Below, piece after piece: positions 18,476-26,483 of a DNA stretch of 64,000 nt. Made by a program: the position numbers and the translations under genes. Every line of letters begins with the position of its first letter. Within the stretch, counting starts at the first letter, position 1. The stretch spans positions 40,895-104,894 of the forward strand of contig CANQJJ010000001.1 of NCBI GenBank assembly GCA_947624215.1, written 5' to 3'. The notes beneath the pieces are model-generated. The model was not told the origin of the DNA, did not search any database, and saw nothing but the letters and a program-made list of their open reading frames with translations. Source of the DNA: an uncultured Clostridia bacterium. GTDB lineage: Bacteria; Bacillota; Clostridia; Christensenellales; Borkfalkiaceae.

Positions 18476-20773
18476 ATGAGCGGAAATATCATGTGGAGCC
18501 CTGCCGCGCTCGGCGGGGTGCGGGTCACGGATCCATACTGTAAAAATGCCTTTGAGAAGGAGCGGGAGTATCTACTCTCCCTGTCTGCGGGGCGCCTGCT
18601 CGCGGGCTTCTATGAGAATGCAGGCTTGAAGACGTCCTTCGTGCGCTATGCGGGCTGGGAGGGCATGCTCATCGGCGGGCACACGCTCGGGCATTATCTC
18701 TCGGCACTCTCGCTCGCCTATGCCTCCTCGGGCGACGGGGTCTTGGAGCGCCTCGGGCTCATCTTATCGGGGCTCTCAGAGTGCCAAGAGGCCGTCGGAA
18801 CGGGGCTCATCTGGGGAGCCGCACCCGTGGAGGGCGGCGTCGAAGGACAATTCGACAATGTCGAAGCGGGCAAGACAGACATCATGAAGCAGGCGTGGGT
18901 GCCGTGGTATACGCTCCATAAGCTCCTCGCGGGGCTCGTGGAGGCCGCCCGTCTTCCGGGGCCCGTCGGAGAGCAGGCTCTCGGAATCGCCCGCAAGCTC
19001 GGCGATTGGGTCGTGCAGAGGGCGCTCGGATGGGATGCACGGACGAGGAAGCGCGTGCTCGCGGTGGAATACGGCGGCATGAACGACAGCCTGTATGCCC
19101 TCTATGAACTGACGCGGGAGGAGCGCTATGCCTGTGCCGCACACGTCTTCGATGAAGACGCGCTCTTCGAAGGCATTCTTGCCGGGCGGAAGGATTTTCT
19201 CGACGGCAAACACGCCAATACCACGATCCCGAAGTTTCTCGGCGCACTCAACCGCTATGTGACCCTGCATGGCGAAACGGTGGGGGGAAAGCGCGTGGAC
19301 GCCGGCTTCTATCTCGCGGCGGCCAGGGCCTTTTTCGATACCGTCGTCCTTCATCATACCTACGTCACGGGGGGCAATTCCGAATGGGAGCACTTCGGCA
19401 AGGACGATATCCTCGACGCCGAGCGCACCAATTGCAACTGTGAGACCTGCAACGTCTACAACATGCTCAAACTTGCCCGCGGCCTGTTTGCGGTGACGGG
19501 GGAGAGCAAATATCTCGACTACTACGACAACGCCTTCACCAATGCCATCCTGTCGTCGCAGGATCCCGAAACGGGGATGACGACGTATTTCCAGCCCATG
19601 GCGGGGGGATTCTTCAAGGTATTTTCCCGCCCGTATGACAAGTTCTGGTGCTGTACGGGAAGCGGGATGGAAAACTTTTCCAAGCTCGGTGACGGCATCT
19701 TCTATCTGCGCGGGGAGAGCATTGCGATCGGCCGCTATCTCTCGTCCGAGCTGAACATCGCGGGAGCGCGGATCGCCGTGGAGGCAGATCTGCCCATGCG
19801 GAGCGATGTGACGATCTCGGCAGAGGGAGACCGCACGCTTTCTCTTTTCCTCCGCATCCCCGATTGGTGCGACGGCGCCCGCCTCGAAAAGAACGGTTCG
19901 GCTGTGGCGTTCGAAGGCAGGTTTGCGCGGGTCCCTGTGTGCGGCGGCGATGTGCTCCGCCTGCATCTTCTGTGCGCCGTATCCCTGCACGGGCTCCCCG
20001 ATGCGGGGGATGTCTTTGCGTTCAAATACGGGAACGCCGTTCTTTCGGCCGATCTCGGCAGGGAGGACATGCGGGAGACGGAGACGGGCGTGGAGGTGAA
20101 CATCCCCGCGCGGCGCATTCTTCCCACGGAGACCCTTTACTTCCAGGACAGACAGGACGTGATCGACCATCCCGGGCGGTATATGAGGCGCGAGGGGGAC
20201 AAATTTCTCCTGCAAGGCGCGGACATCCCGCTCACCTTCGGACTGCATTACAAGCGGCATCTCGAGCGGTACGCCATCTATTACCGTTTCCGCGAGGGAG
20301 AAGGGCGGGCCGAGGAGGCGGAGCGCACGGCCTTGGACAGCGTACAGCCGGGCTACGGACAGTACGAGCGGGACGCTCTCCACGAAATGCGCGAGGAGAA
20401 CACCGTCTCCGCGATGTCGGAGAGAACGTATCGCTATGCTCGCGTCGGCGGATATTTCGCGTATGATATGCGCGTGGACCCCGCGGCAAGAAATTTTCTC
20501 GAGATCAACCTCGGCCGTTGCGACAACGGAAAAACGCTCCGGATCACGGCTGCGGGCAGGGAGATCTTTTCGGAGCGTCTTCTCTATACAATGGGGGATA
20601 CGTTATACAAAAAGAGGATAGAATTGACGGACGAGGTCGTGCGCCTTGCGCATGAAAAGCAGCTCGGCGGGGAGAGGGCGACGGTGCTCGAATTCCGCTT
20701 TGAGGGCGCAAAGGGCAGGGTAAGCGCCAAGCTCTTCGAGTCCGTCGGGATCTACACGGAGCCCAAAACGTGA
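18476..20773 (+). CDS. Beta-L-arabinofuranosidase-like glycoside hydrolase (GH127/DUF1680)
   Basis: GGHTLGHYLSALSLAYA, GGNSEWEHFG, ERTNCNCETCNVYNMLKLAR, FWCCTGSGMENFSKLGDGIFY. Confidence 0.9.
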   Translation: MSGNIMWSPAALGGVRVTDPYCKNAFEKEREYLLSLSAGRLLAGFYENAGLKTSFVRYAGWEGMLIGGHTLGHYLSALSLAYASSGDGVLERLGLILSGLSECQEAVGTGLIWGAAPVEGGVEGQFDNVEAGKTDIMKQAWVPWYTLHKLLAGLVEAARLPGPVGEQALGIARKLGDWVVQRALGWDARTRKRVLAVEYGGMNDSLYALYELTREERYACAAHVFDEDALFEGILAGRKDFLDGKHANTTIPKFLGALNRYVTLHGETVGGKRVDAGFYLAAARAFFDTVVLHHTYVTGGNSEWEHFGKDDILDAERTNCNCETCNVYNMLKLARGLFAVTGESKYLDYYDNAFTNAILSSQDPETGMTTYFQPMAGGFFKVFSRPYDKFWCCTGSGMENFSKLGDGIFYLRGESIAIGRYLSSELNIAGARIAVEADLPMRSDVTISAEGDRTLSLFLRIPDWCDGARLEKNGSAVAFEGRFARVPVCGGDVLRLHLLCAVSLHGLPDAGDVFAFKYGNAVLSADLGREDMRETETGVEVNIPARRILPTETLYFQDRQDVIDHPGRYMRREGDKFLLQGADIPLTFGLHYKRHLERYAIYYRFREGEGRAEEAERTALDSVQPGYGQYERDALHEMREENTVSAMSERTYRYARVGGYFAYDMRVDPAARNFLEINLGRCDNGKTLRITAAGREIFSERLLYTMGDTLYKKRIELTDEVVRLAHEKQLGGERATVLEFRFEGAKGRVSAKLFESVGIYTEPKT

Positions 20774-20791
20774 TAGCTTTGTATTACGGCT

Positions 20792-22048
20792 TCACTCGCT
20801 GAGAGCCGCGAGCGTTTCAAAGAAATTTTCAAATGTCTTTTTACAGCAGTCGGCGTCGTCGATGACAATGCCGCCCGTTTTCGCCCCGATGAGAGCAAAG
20901 GCCATGGCGATGCGGTGATCTCCGAACGTCTCGATTTCGGCACTTTTCACCTCTGCGGGCATGATGCGGATGCCGTCCTCATATGCAGTACAGGGGACGT
21001 CGCACGCGGTCAAATTGCGGGTGATGGCCTGGATGCGGTCGCATTCCTGCCTTCTGATGTGTCCGATCCCGCGGATATTGCTCGGGGTCGTCGCAAAGGG
21101 AGCGAGTACTGCAAGAGTGGCGGCTTGGTCGGAAAAGTCGCGCATGTCGATGTCGAACCCCCCGAAGGAGCCGGCTGTGCTCCCGTCGGCGGTGAGACCT
21201 TCCGCTCCGTCCGAGAGTACGACGCCCTTCTGCGCAAGCAACTCCAAAAACCGCATATCGCCTTGCAGACTGCCGCGACGGATACCGCGCACGGTCACGC
21301 GCGCTCCGCACAGCAGGGAGAGGGCATAGAAGTAGCATGCCGCGGAGACGTCGGCTTCCACCGTATAGCTCTCTGCCACATGTCTGGCGGGAAAGACGGT
21401 GATCTCCTCCCCGTTTTGGGTATATTTTGCCCCGAACGCCTTGAGCACGGAGAGCGTCATGCGGATGTAACTGCCTTGGGTACGTTCCCCCGTGAGTTTC
21501 AGAGTGAAGGGCCTGTCTCCGAGCGCCGCCGCAAGAAGCATCCCGCTCGCATACTGCGTGCTCGTTCCCGTGTCGGTCTCCATGCGCGTAGCTTTGATCC
21601 CGTCTCCGTGCATGCGGAAGGGAAAATGGCCGTATTCGCCCCGATACTCGATTCCCACGCCCGCTTGCTCAAAAGCAAGCAAGTTCTCCATGGGGCGCGC
21701 CGTCATCTGCGGGGAGGCGGTAAATTCGTAGTCCCCGCCGCGGAAGGCAAGCACCGCCGTCAAAAACCGCGCCGCCGTACCCGCGCTCCCCACATCGAGC
21801 GTAGCCTTTTCGAGGAGCTTCTCCCCGCAGACGGCAAGCCCGTTCTCCGTGGGCAGAATGTTGACGCCGAGACGGGTGAGGCAGGCGATGAGATTGCGCG
21901 TGTCCTGCGCATACGCACCCGTTTTGAGTACGACGCGGTTTCCCGAGAAGGCGGCAAGGACCAGCGCACGGTTCAAAATGCTCTTGGAGGCGGGCACGTC
22001 TACCGTGAACTCCCGCCGTACGATTTTTCGCACCGCATACTTCTTCAT
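20792..22048 (-). CDS. aroA: 3-phosphoshikimate 1-carboxyvinyltransferase (EPSP synthase)
   Basis: VPASKSILNRALVLAA, DVGSAGTAARFLTAVLA, RIQECDR-like RRQECDRIQAI, GDHRIAMAFAL. Confidence 0.94.
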   Translation of the reverse strand: MKKYAVRKIVRREFTVDVPASKSILNRALVLAAFSGNRVVLKTGAYAQDTRNLIACLTRLGVNILPTENGLAVCGEKLLEKATLDVGSAGTAARFLTAVLAFRGGDYEFTASPQMTARPMENLLAFEQAGVGIEYRGEYGHFPFRMHGDGIKATRMETDTGTSTQYASGMLLAAALGDRPFTLKLTGERTQGSYIRMTLSVLKAFGAKYTQNGEEITVFPARHVAESYTVEADVSAACYFYALSLLCGARVTVRGIRRGSLQGDMRFLELLAQKGVVLSDGAEGLTADGSTAGSFGGFDIDMRDFSDQAATLAVLAPFATTPSNIRGIGHIRRQECDRIQAITRNLTACDVPCTAYEDGIRIMPAEVKSAEIETFGDHRIAMAFALIGAKTGGIVIDDADCCKKTFENFFETLAALSE

Positions 22049-22054
22049 GCCATT

Positions 22055-22083
22055 ATTATAGGAGCTTTTGGGGAGAAAGTCAA
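22055..22083 (-). promoter_or_regulatory. aroA promoter, leaderless geometry
   Basis: Minus strand TTGACT-17-TATAAT-AATGGC-ATG. Confidence 0.85.
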
Positions 22084-22092
22084 GGTTTCCCC

Positions 22093-22121
22093 TTGAAAAT
22101 GCGGTCCTCCCTTGATATCAT
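22093..22121 (+). promoter_or_regulatory. Promoter of YgjP-like gene, near-leaderless
   Basis: TTGAAA-17-TATCAT, ATG 9 nt after the -10. Confidence 0.7.
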
Positions 22122-22130
22122 TCTTTGATT

Positions 22131-22760
22131 ATGGATTACATTGTAAAACGTGGCAAGAGAAAGACGCTGAGCATGCACTTTTCCCGTACGGGAGAGCTCA
22201 TTGTGAATGCCCCCGCGCGGACCTCTCTGCAGGACATCGAAAAATTCGTCTCTTCGCACCGGGATTGGATCGAAAAGAGACTGAAAGAGCGTGCCGTCTA
22301 TCCCCGGTTTGCAGACGGGGAGCGCGTGCCGGTCATGGGGGAGGGATACCTCATCGCGACGGGCCCTCGTGTGAAGCTCGAAAGAGGCGTCTTATATCTG
22401 CCCGAAGAGGGGCGGGAAGAGGCGCTCATCCGTCTTTTGCGCGACTTGACGCGGCAGCGCATGAAGACATATCTCGATGAACTCTGCGAGAAATACGGCT
22501 TTGCCTACACCAAGCTCTCCGTGACTTCGGCGCGCGGGCGGTGGGGGTCTTGCAGCGGAAAGGGACACATCTCCTTCTCCTTCCGCGGGGCATTTCTCCC
22601 CAACCGTTTGGCATACTACCTTGCGGTGCACGAGCTGTGCCATACCCGCCACATGAACCACAGCCCCCGCTTTTGGGCAGAGGTGGAAAAGATTTTGCCC
22701 GATCATCGCCGTCTGAGAGCGCTTTTGAAAGAATATGTATGGGCCATGCATTGCCTGTAA
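22131..22760 (+). CDS. YgjP/SprT-like (DUF45, M48-type) metallopeptidase
   Basis: SVTSARGRWGSCSGKGHISFSFR and VHELCHTRHMNHSPRFW. Confidence 0.88.
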   Translation: MDYIVKRGKRKTLSMHFSRTGELIVNAPARTSLQDIEKFVSSHRDWIEKRLKERAVYPRFADGERVPVMGEGYLIATGPRVKLERGVLYLPEEGREEALIRLLRDLTRQRMKTYLDELCEKYGFAYTKLSVTSARGRWGSCSGKGHISFSFRGAFLPNRLAYYLAVHELCHTRHMNHSPRFWAEVEKILPDHRRLRALLKEYVWAMHCL

Positions 22761-22785
22761 AAAACGTTATTTTGCACTTTTGCAG

Positions 22786-22808
22786 AGTAGTATGTGTGAC
22801 ATACTACT
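22786..22808. repeat. Perfect 23-bp palindrome AGTAGTATGT-GTG-ACATACTACT
   Basis: 10-bp arms, 3-nt spacer; core shared with sites near 28877 and 37971. Confidence 0.8.
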
Positions 22809-22971
22809 TCTAAAACGCCGAAAAAACGGGCCGAATTGCCCATAAAACACGTCTTGGCGCTCCGTGCGGAAGGCCATGCTCTGCCCCAAAGACACTTGCA
22901 AGGGTATGTTTCCCGTTTTCGCATGCGGGAATGCAATCGACAAATTTCGACAAAATTTTCCCTCTGAACAG

Positions 22972-23000
22972 TTTACATTTGAAGGGGAATATAGTAGAAT
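22972..23000 (+). promoter_or_regulatory. Promoter of DUF1934-like gene, leaderless geometry
   Basis: TTTACA-17-TAGAAT, 6 nt, ATG. Confidence 0.8.
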
Positions 23001-23006
23001 ATCCTT

Positions 23007-23396
23007 ATGAATGCTTGTACGCTTCGGTTTGTGACGCAGTCGGCGGGGTCGACGCGTACCGAAACAGCGAGCGGTTTTATGGAGCGAACGGAGACGGGCT
23101 TTTCTGTCTCGTATCGCCTTTTGCAGGACGAAGCGCAATTTTCTGTCTCGCGCGGAGAGCTTAGGATGGCGCGGAGGGGGGACGTCACCCACGATGCCCG
23201 CTTTTTGCGAAAGCACGATTCGCTGATTTCCACAACTTTGGGAGGAATGGCGGGGGAGATCCCCGTGCATACGGACGACTTGTATGTTGAAGAGCAGGCC
23301 GCCCGCATCACCGTTTTCCTCGATTACAGAATGGTCGGAGCTTATTCGGAGCGCATCCGTTTAACAATTTTTATCAGTTTCCCGGAGGTTTTATGA
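23007..23396 (+). CDS. DUF1934/YwiB-like beta-barrel protein
   Basis: Size and pattern of alternating strands FSVSYRLL..FSVSRGELRMAR..ISTTLGGMAGEIPVHT.. Confidence 0.55.
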   Translation: MNACTLRFVTQSAGSTRTETASGFMERTETGFSVSYRLLQDEAQFSVSRGELRMARRGDVTHDARFLRKHDSLISTTLGGMAGEIPVHTDDLYVEEQAARITVFLDYRMVGAYSERIRLTIFISFPEVL

Positions 23397-24025
23397 CAAT
23401 TTCTTATCTCGGGCATTCGAGCTTTCTTCTCGTCTCGGATGCCGGAACGCGTGTTGTGACCGATCCGTACGGCGGGATCGGCTATCCTTTCCCGCATGTC
23501 GCGGCCGACCTTGTGACCGTCAGCCACGGCCACTATGACCACGCCGCCGTATCTTTGGTGCAGGGAGACCCCGAAGTCGCCGACAAAGAGGGGCACTTTA
23601 CCTTGGGCGATATCGAAGTGCAGGCCTTCCCCTGTTTTCACGACGACATGCAGGGCAGAAAGCGCGGGCACAACCTTGCCTTTCGCTTTACCGTGGACGG
23701 CGTCACCGTCCTTCATCTCGGAGACATCGGCGAGCCCTGCAATGCAGACTTCGTCAAAAAAGTGGGCAAGGTGGATATCCTGCTGGTCCCCGTCGGAGGA
23801 GTTTTTACCGTCGACGCCGCAGGGGCAAAGCAATATGTGGACGCGATCGCACCGAAGACTGTCATCCCGATGCACTTCAAGACGCCCGACCTGAACATCG
23901 GCATCAAAGGGCTTGGAAACTTCCTGGAACTCTTTCCCGCCGCGGACATCGTCCGTTCGGGCCCGTTCAAAGCAGGTGACGCTGCTTTTGAAGGAAAAAT
24001 CGTTGTCATGGAGCGTATGAAATGA
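23393..24025 (+). CDS. MBL-fold metal-dependent hydrolase (UPF0173-like)
   Basis: YLGHSSFLL, TVSHGHYDHAAV, HLGDIGEP, VIPMHFKT. Confidence 0.88.
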   Translation: MTISYLGHSSFLLVSDAGTRVVTDPYGGIGYPFPHVAADLVTVSHGHYDHAAVSLVQGDPEVADKEGHFTLGDIEVQAFPCFHDDMQGRKRGHNLAFRFTVDGVTVLHLGDIGEPCNADFVKKVGKVDILLVPVGGVFTVDAAGAKQYVDAIAPKTVIPMHFKTPDLNIGIKGLGNFLELFPAADIVRSGPFKAGDAAFEGKIVVMERMK

Positions 24026-25455
24026 TCGACGCATTGTTGGCCGACAGCGCCCTCCGCCAATACTTTGAGACCCTTCCCCTTGCGACGCTCCGCATCCTCG
24101 GCCGCCGCTACGGTGTCCCGCGCGCCTCGGCTTGCCATAAGCAGGAGCTCATCGACGGGACCATCGACATCATCGTGGGAAGAAGAACCCCGCCTGCCCG
24201 CTCCAACCGCGGCGCCCCCGCTAAGACGGATTATGTGGACCCTTCCGTCGAGCAGGAGATCGCCCGCGCCTTAAAGAGTGCGGAAGTGCACAAGATGATC
24301 TACGAGGTCGCCTCGCCCGAACCGCACGAGACGCCGCTTTATGAAGAGGGGATCCGCATGGGTGTGCTCGAGATCATGCCGAGCGGCTACGGATTCCTGC
24401 GCGCCAAGAATTGCCAGCCCTCTGCCGACGGGGACGTCTTCATCCCCGCGCCGCTCATCCACAACCTCAAACTCCGCGAAGGGGACGTGGTCTCCTGCAC
24501 GACGAAGCCGAGCGGCAAAAACGAATCTCCCGCCATTGATAAACTGCTCAGCGTCAACGGATTTCTCTCGGGCGGCTACGAAAGGCGGGCTCTCTTCGAA
24601 TCGTTTACCGCAAAGTATGCCAACGAACGCTTCGACCTCTCCTATGGTGTAGACGATCTCTCCCTGCGCATCATCGACCTCTTTGCGCCCATCGGCAGGG
24701 GCCAGCGCGGGCTGATCATTGCGCCTCCCAAGGCGGGAAAGACGACCCTGATCAAGACGATCGCCCGCTCGCTTTCCTCCTTCCCCGACGTTACGCTCAT
24801 CATCCTGCTCATCGACGAACGGCCCGAGGAGGTCACGGATATCCGCGAGAGCGTTCCCCGCGCCGAGGTCATCTATTCTACATTCGATGAGCTCCCCGAT
24901 CATCATATCCGCGCCGCCCAGCTCACGCTCTCCCGCGCCAAACGGCTGGTCGAATTCGGGAAAAATGTCGTCATTCTCCTCGATTCGCTCACCAAGCTCA
25001 CGCGTGCCTATAACAACGTGGTCGAGAGCACGGGAAAGACGCTTACGGGCGGGCTCGATGTCGGCGCGTTTGCCGAGCCCAAGCGCTTCTTCGGCGCTGC
25101 GCGCAACACGGTAGAGGGGGGAAGCCTCACCATCCTCGCCACCGCGCTCGTCGAAACGGGCAGCCGCATGGACGATATCATCTACGAGGAGTTCAAGGGA
25201 ACGGGCAATTCGGACATCTTCCTCTCCCGCGAACTCGCCGAAAAGCGCATTTTCCCCGCGATCGACATCCGCCGCTCGGGAACGCGCAAGGAGGAGTTGC
25301 TTCTCAAAAAAGAGGAGCTGGAGGCAGTGTATAAGTTGCGGGAACGCGGCATCGTCGAAAACACGGCGGGACTGCTCGAAATGGTGAAACGCACGAAGAA
25401 CAACAACGAATTTGTGGCGCGTCTCTCCGAATGGCTGCGCGTCTACAAACCGTAA
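24022..25455 (+). CDS. rho: Transcription termination factor Rho
   Basis: GVLEIMPSGYGFLRAKNCQPSADGDVFI; GQRGLIIAPPKAGKTTLIKTIA; LLIDERPEEVTDI; LDSLTKLTRAYN. Confidence 0.97.
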   Translation: MIDALLADSALRQYFETLPLATLRILGRRYGVPRASACHKQELIDGTIDIIVGRRTPPARSNRGAPAKTDYVDPSVEQEIARALKSAEVHKMIYEVASPEPHETPLYEEGIRMGVLEIMPSGYGFLRAKNCQPSADGDVFIPAPLIHNLKLREGDVVSCTTKPSGKNESPAIDKLLSVNGFLSGGYERRALFESFTAKYANERFDLSYGVDDLSLRIIDLFAPIGRGQRGLIIAPPKAGKTTLIKTIARSLSSFPDVTLIILLIDERPEEVTDIRESVPRAEVIYSTFDELPDHHIRAAQLTLSRAKRLVEFGKNVVILLDSLTKLTRAYNNVVESTGKTLTGGLDVGAFAEPKRFFGAARNTVEGGSLTILATALVETGSRMDDIIYEEFKGTGNSDIFLSRELAEKRIFPAIDIRRSGTRKEELLLKKEELEAVYKLRERGIVENTAGLLEMVKRTKNNNEFVARLSEWLRVYKP

Positions 25456-25468
25456 AAGGAGAAAAATC

Positions 25469-26416
25469 ATGTTGATAGGGATCGACCTCGGAGGGATGTC
25501 CGCAAAAGCGGCATGCCTGCACACAAACAGTCTGACCGAGCGGGTGCGCGTTGAGACGTCCGCCTCGGACGGGCCCCAAGAGACGGCCGACGCACTTGCC
25601 GCCCTCTCGATAAGCGCTGCCAAAGCGGCGGGGATCGCTTACGGGGATGTTGAGGCCATCGGGATCGGCTCGCCCGGCGTGATAGACAGTGCAAACGGGA
25701 CCGTCGTCCAATGGTCCAATTTCGGCTGGAAGGGGGTGTCGCTCGGCCCACTCGTTGCAGAGCGCACGGGGAAACGGGTATTCATCACGAATGACGCCAA
25801 TGCGGCCGCCCTCGGCGAGGCGAAGTACGGCGCGGGGGCGAAATACGAGGACAGTATCCTCCTGACGCTCGGCACGGGCGTCGGCGGAGGCATCATCCTC
25901 GGCGGCAAGCTCTTTGAGGGCTCCAAGAGCGCAGGCGCGGAGATCGGGCACATGGTCATCTCTCACGGAGGAGAACTCTGCACATGCGGCCGCAGGGGAT
26001 GTTTTGAGCGCTATGCCTCGGCGACGGGACTCATCCGCATGACGGAAGAGGGGATGCGGGCACATCCCGAGAGCTTGCTCCATAAATATAAAAAGGAAGA
26101 CGGCAGAGCGGGCGGCAAAACTGCCTTTCTCGCAGCGCGGGAAGGGGACAAAACTGCCGCGGAGGTCGTCGCGCAATACATTGCCTACCTCGGGGAGGGC
26201 ATTGCAAATCTCGTGAACTTGTTGCGCCCGCAGGCGGTATTGCTCGGCGGCGGGATCGCAAACGAAGGGGAAGCCCTTCTCGCGCCGCTCCGTGAGTATG
26301 TGCGGCCGCGCTTGTATGTCTCGGATACCTATGCCCCGCTCGACATCGTCTGTGCCACGCTCGGGAACGATGCGGGCCTCTACGGCGCCGCGGAATACGC
26401 GAGATCCCGTCTATAA
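25469..26416 (+). CDS. ROK-family sugar kinase (glucokinase-like)
   Basis: IGIDLGGMSAKAA, TNDANAAALGEAKYGAG, LGTGVGGGIILGG, CTCGRRGCFERYAS. Confidence 0.92.
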   Translation: MLIGIDLGGMSAKAACLHTNSLTERVRVETSASDGPQETADALAALSISAAKAAGIAYGDVEAIGIGSPGVIDSANGTVVQWSNFGWKGVSLGPLVAERTGKRVFITNDANAAALGEAKYGAGAKYEDSILLTLGTGVGGGIILGGKLFEGSKSAGAEIGHMVISHGGELCTCGRRGCFERYASATGLIRMTEEGMRAHPESLLHKYKKEDGRAGGKTAFLAAREGDKTAAEVVAQYIAYLGEGIANLVNLLRPQAVLLGGGIANEGEALLAPLREYVRPRLYVSDTYAPLDIVCATLGNDAGLYGAAEYARSRL

Positions 26417-26436
26417 ACCCGATTCAAAAACATGAA

Positions 26437-26477
26437 ATAACGGCTTGACGCAATTTGTCAAACCGTTATATTTTTGT
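26437..26477. terminator. Bidirectional intrinsic terminator
   Basis: ATAACGGcTTGAcg..TGTCAAaCCGTTATattttt between convergent genes. Confidence 0.8.
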
Positions 26478-26483
26478 CTTGTT

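Noticed and set aside
18776-20383. 535-aa open frame antisense to the GH127 gene
   Set aside because: Low-complexity Arg/His/Ala-rich translation typical of antisense frames.
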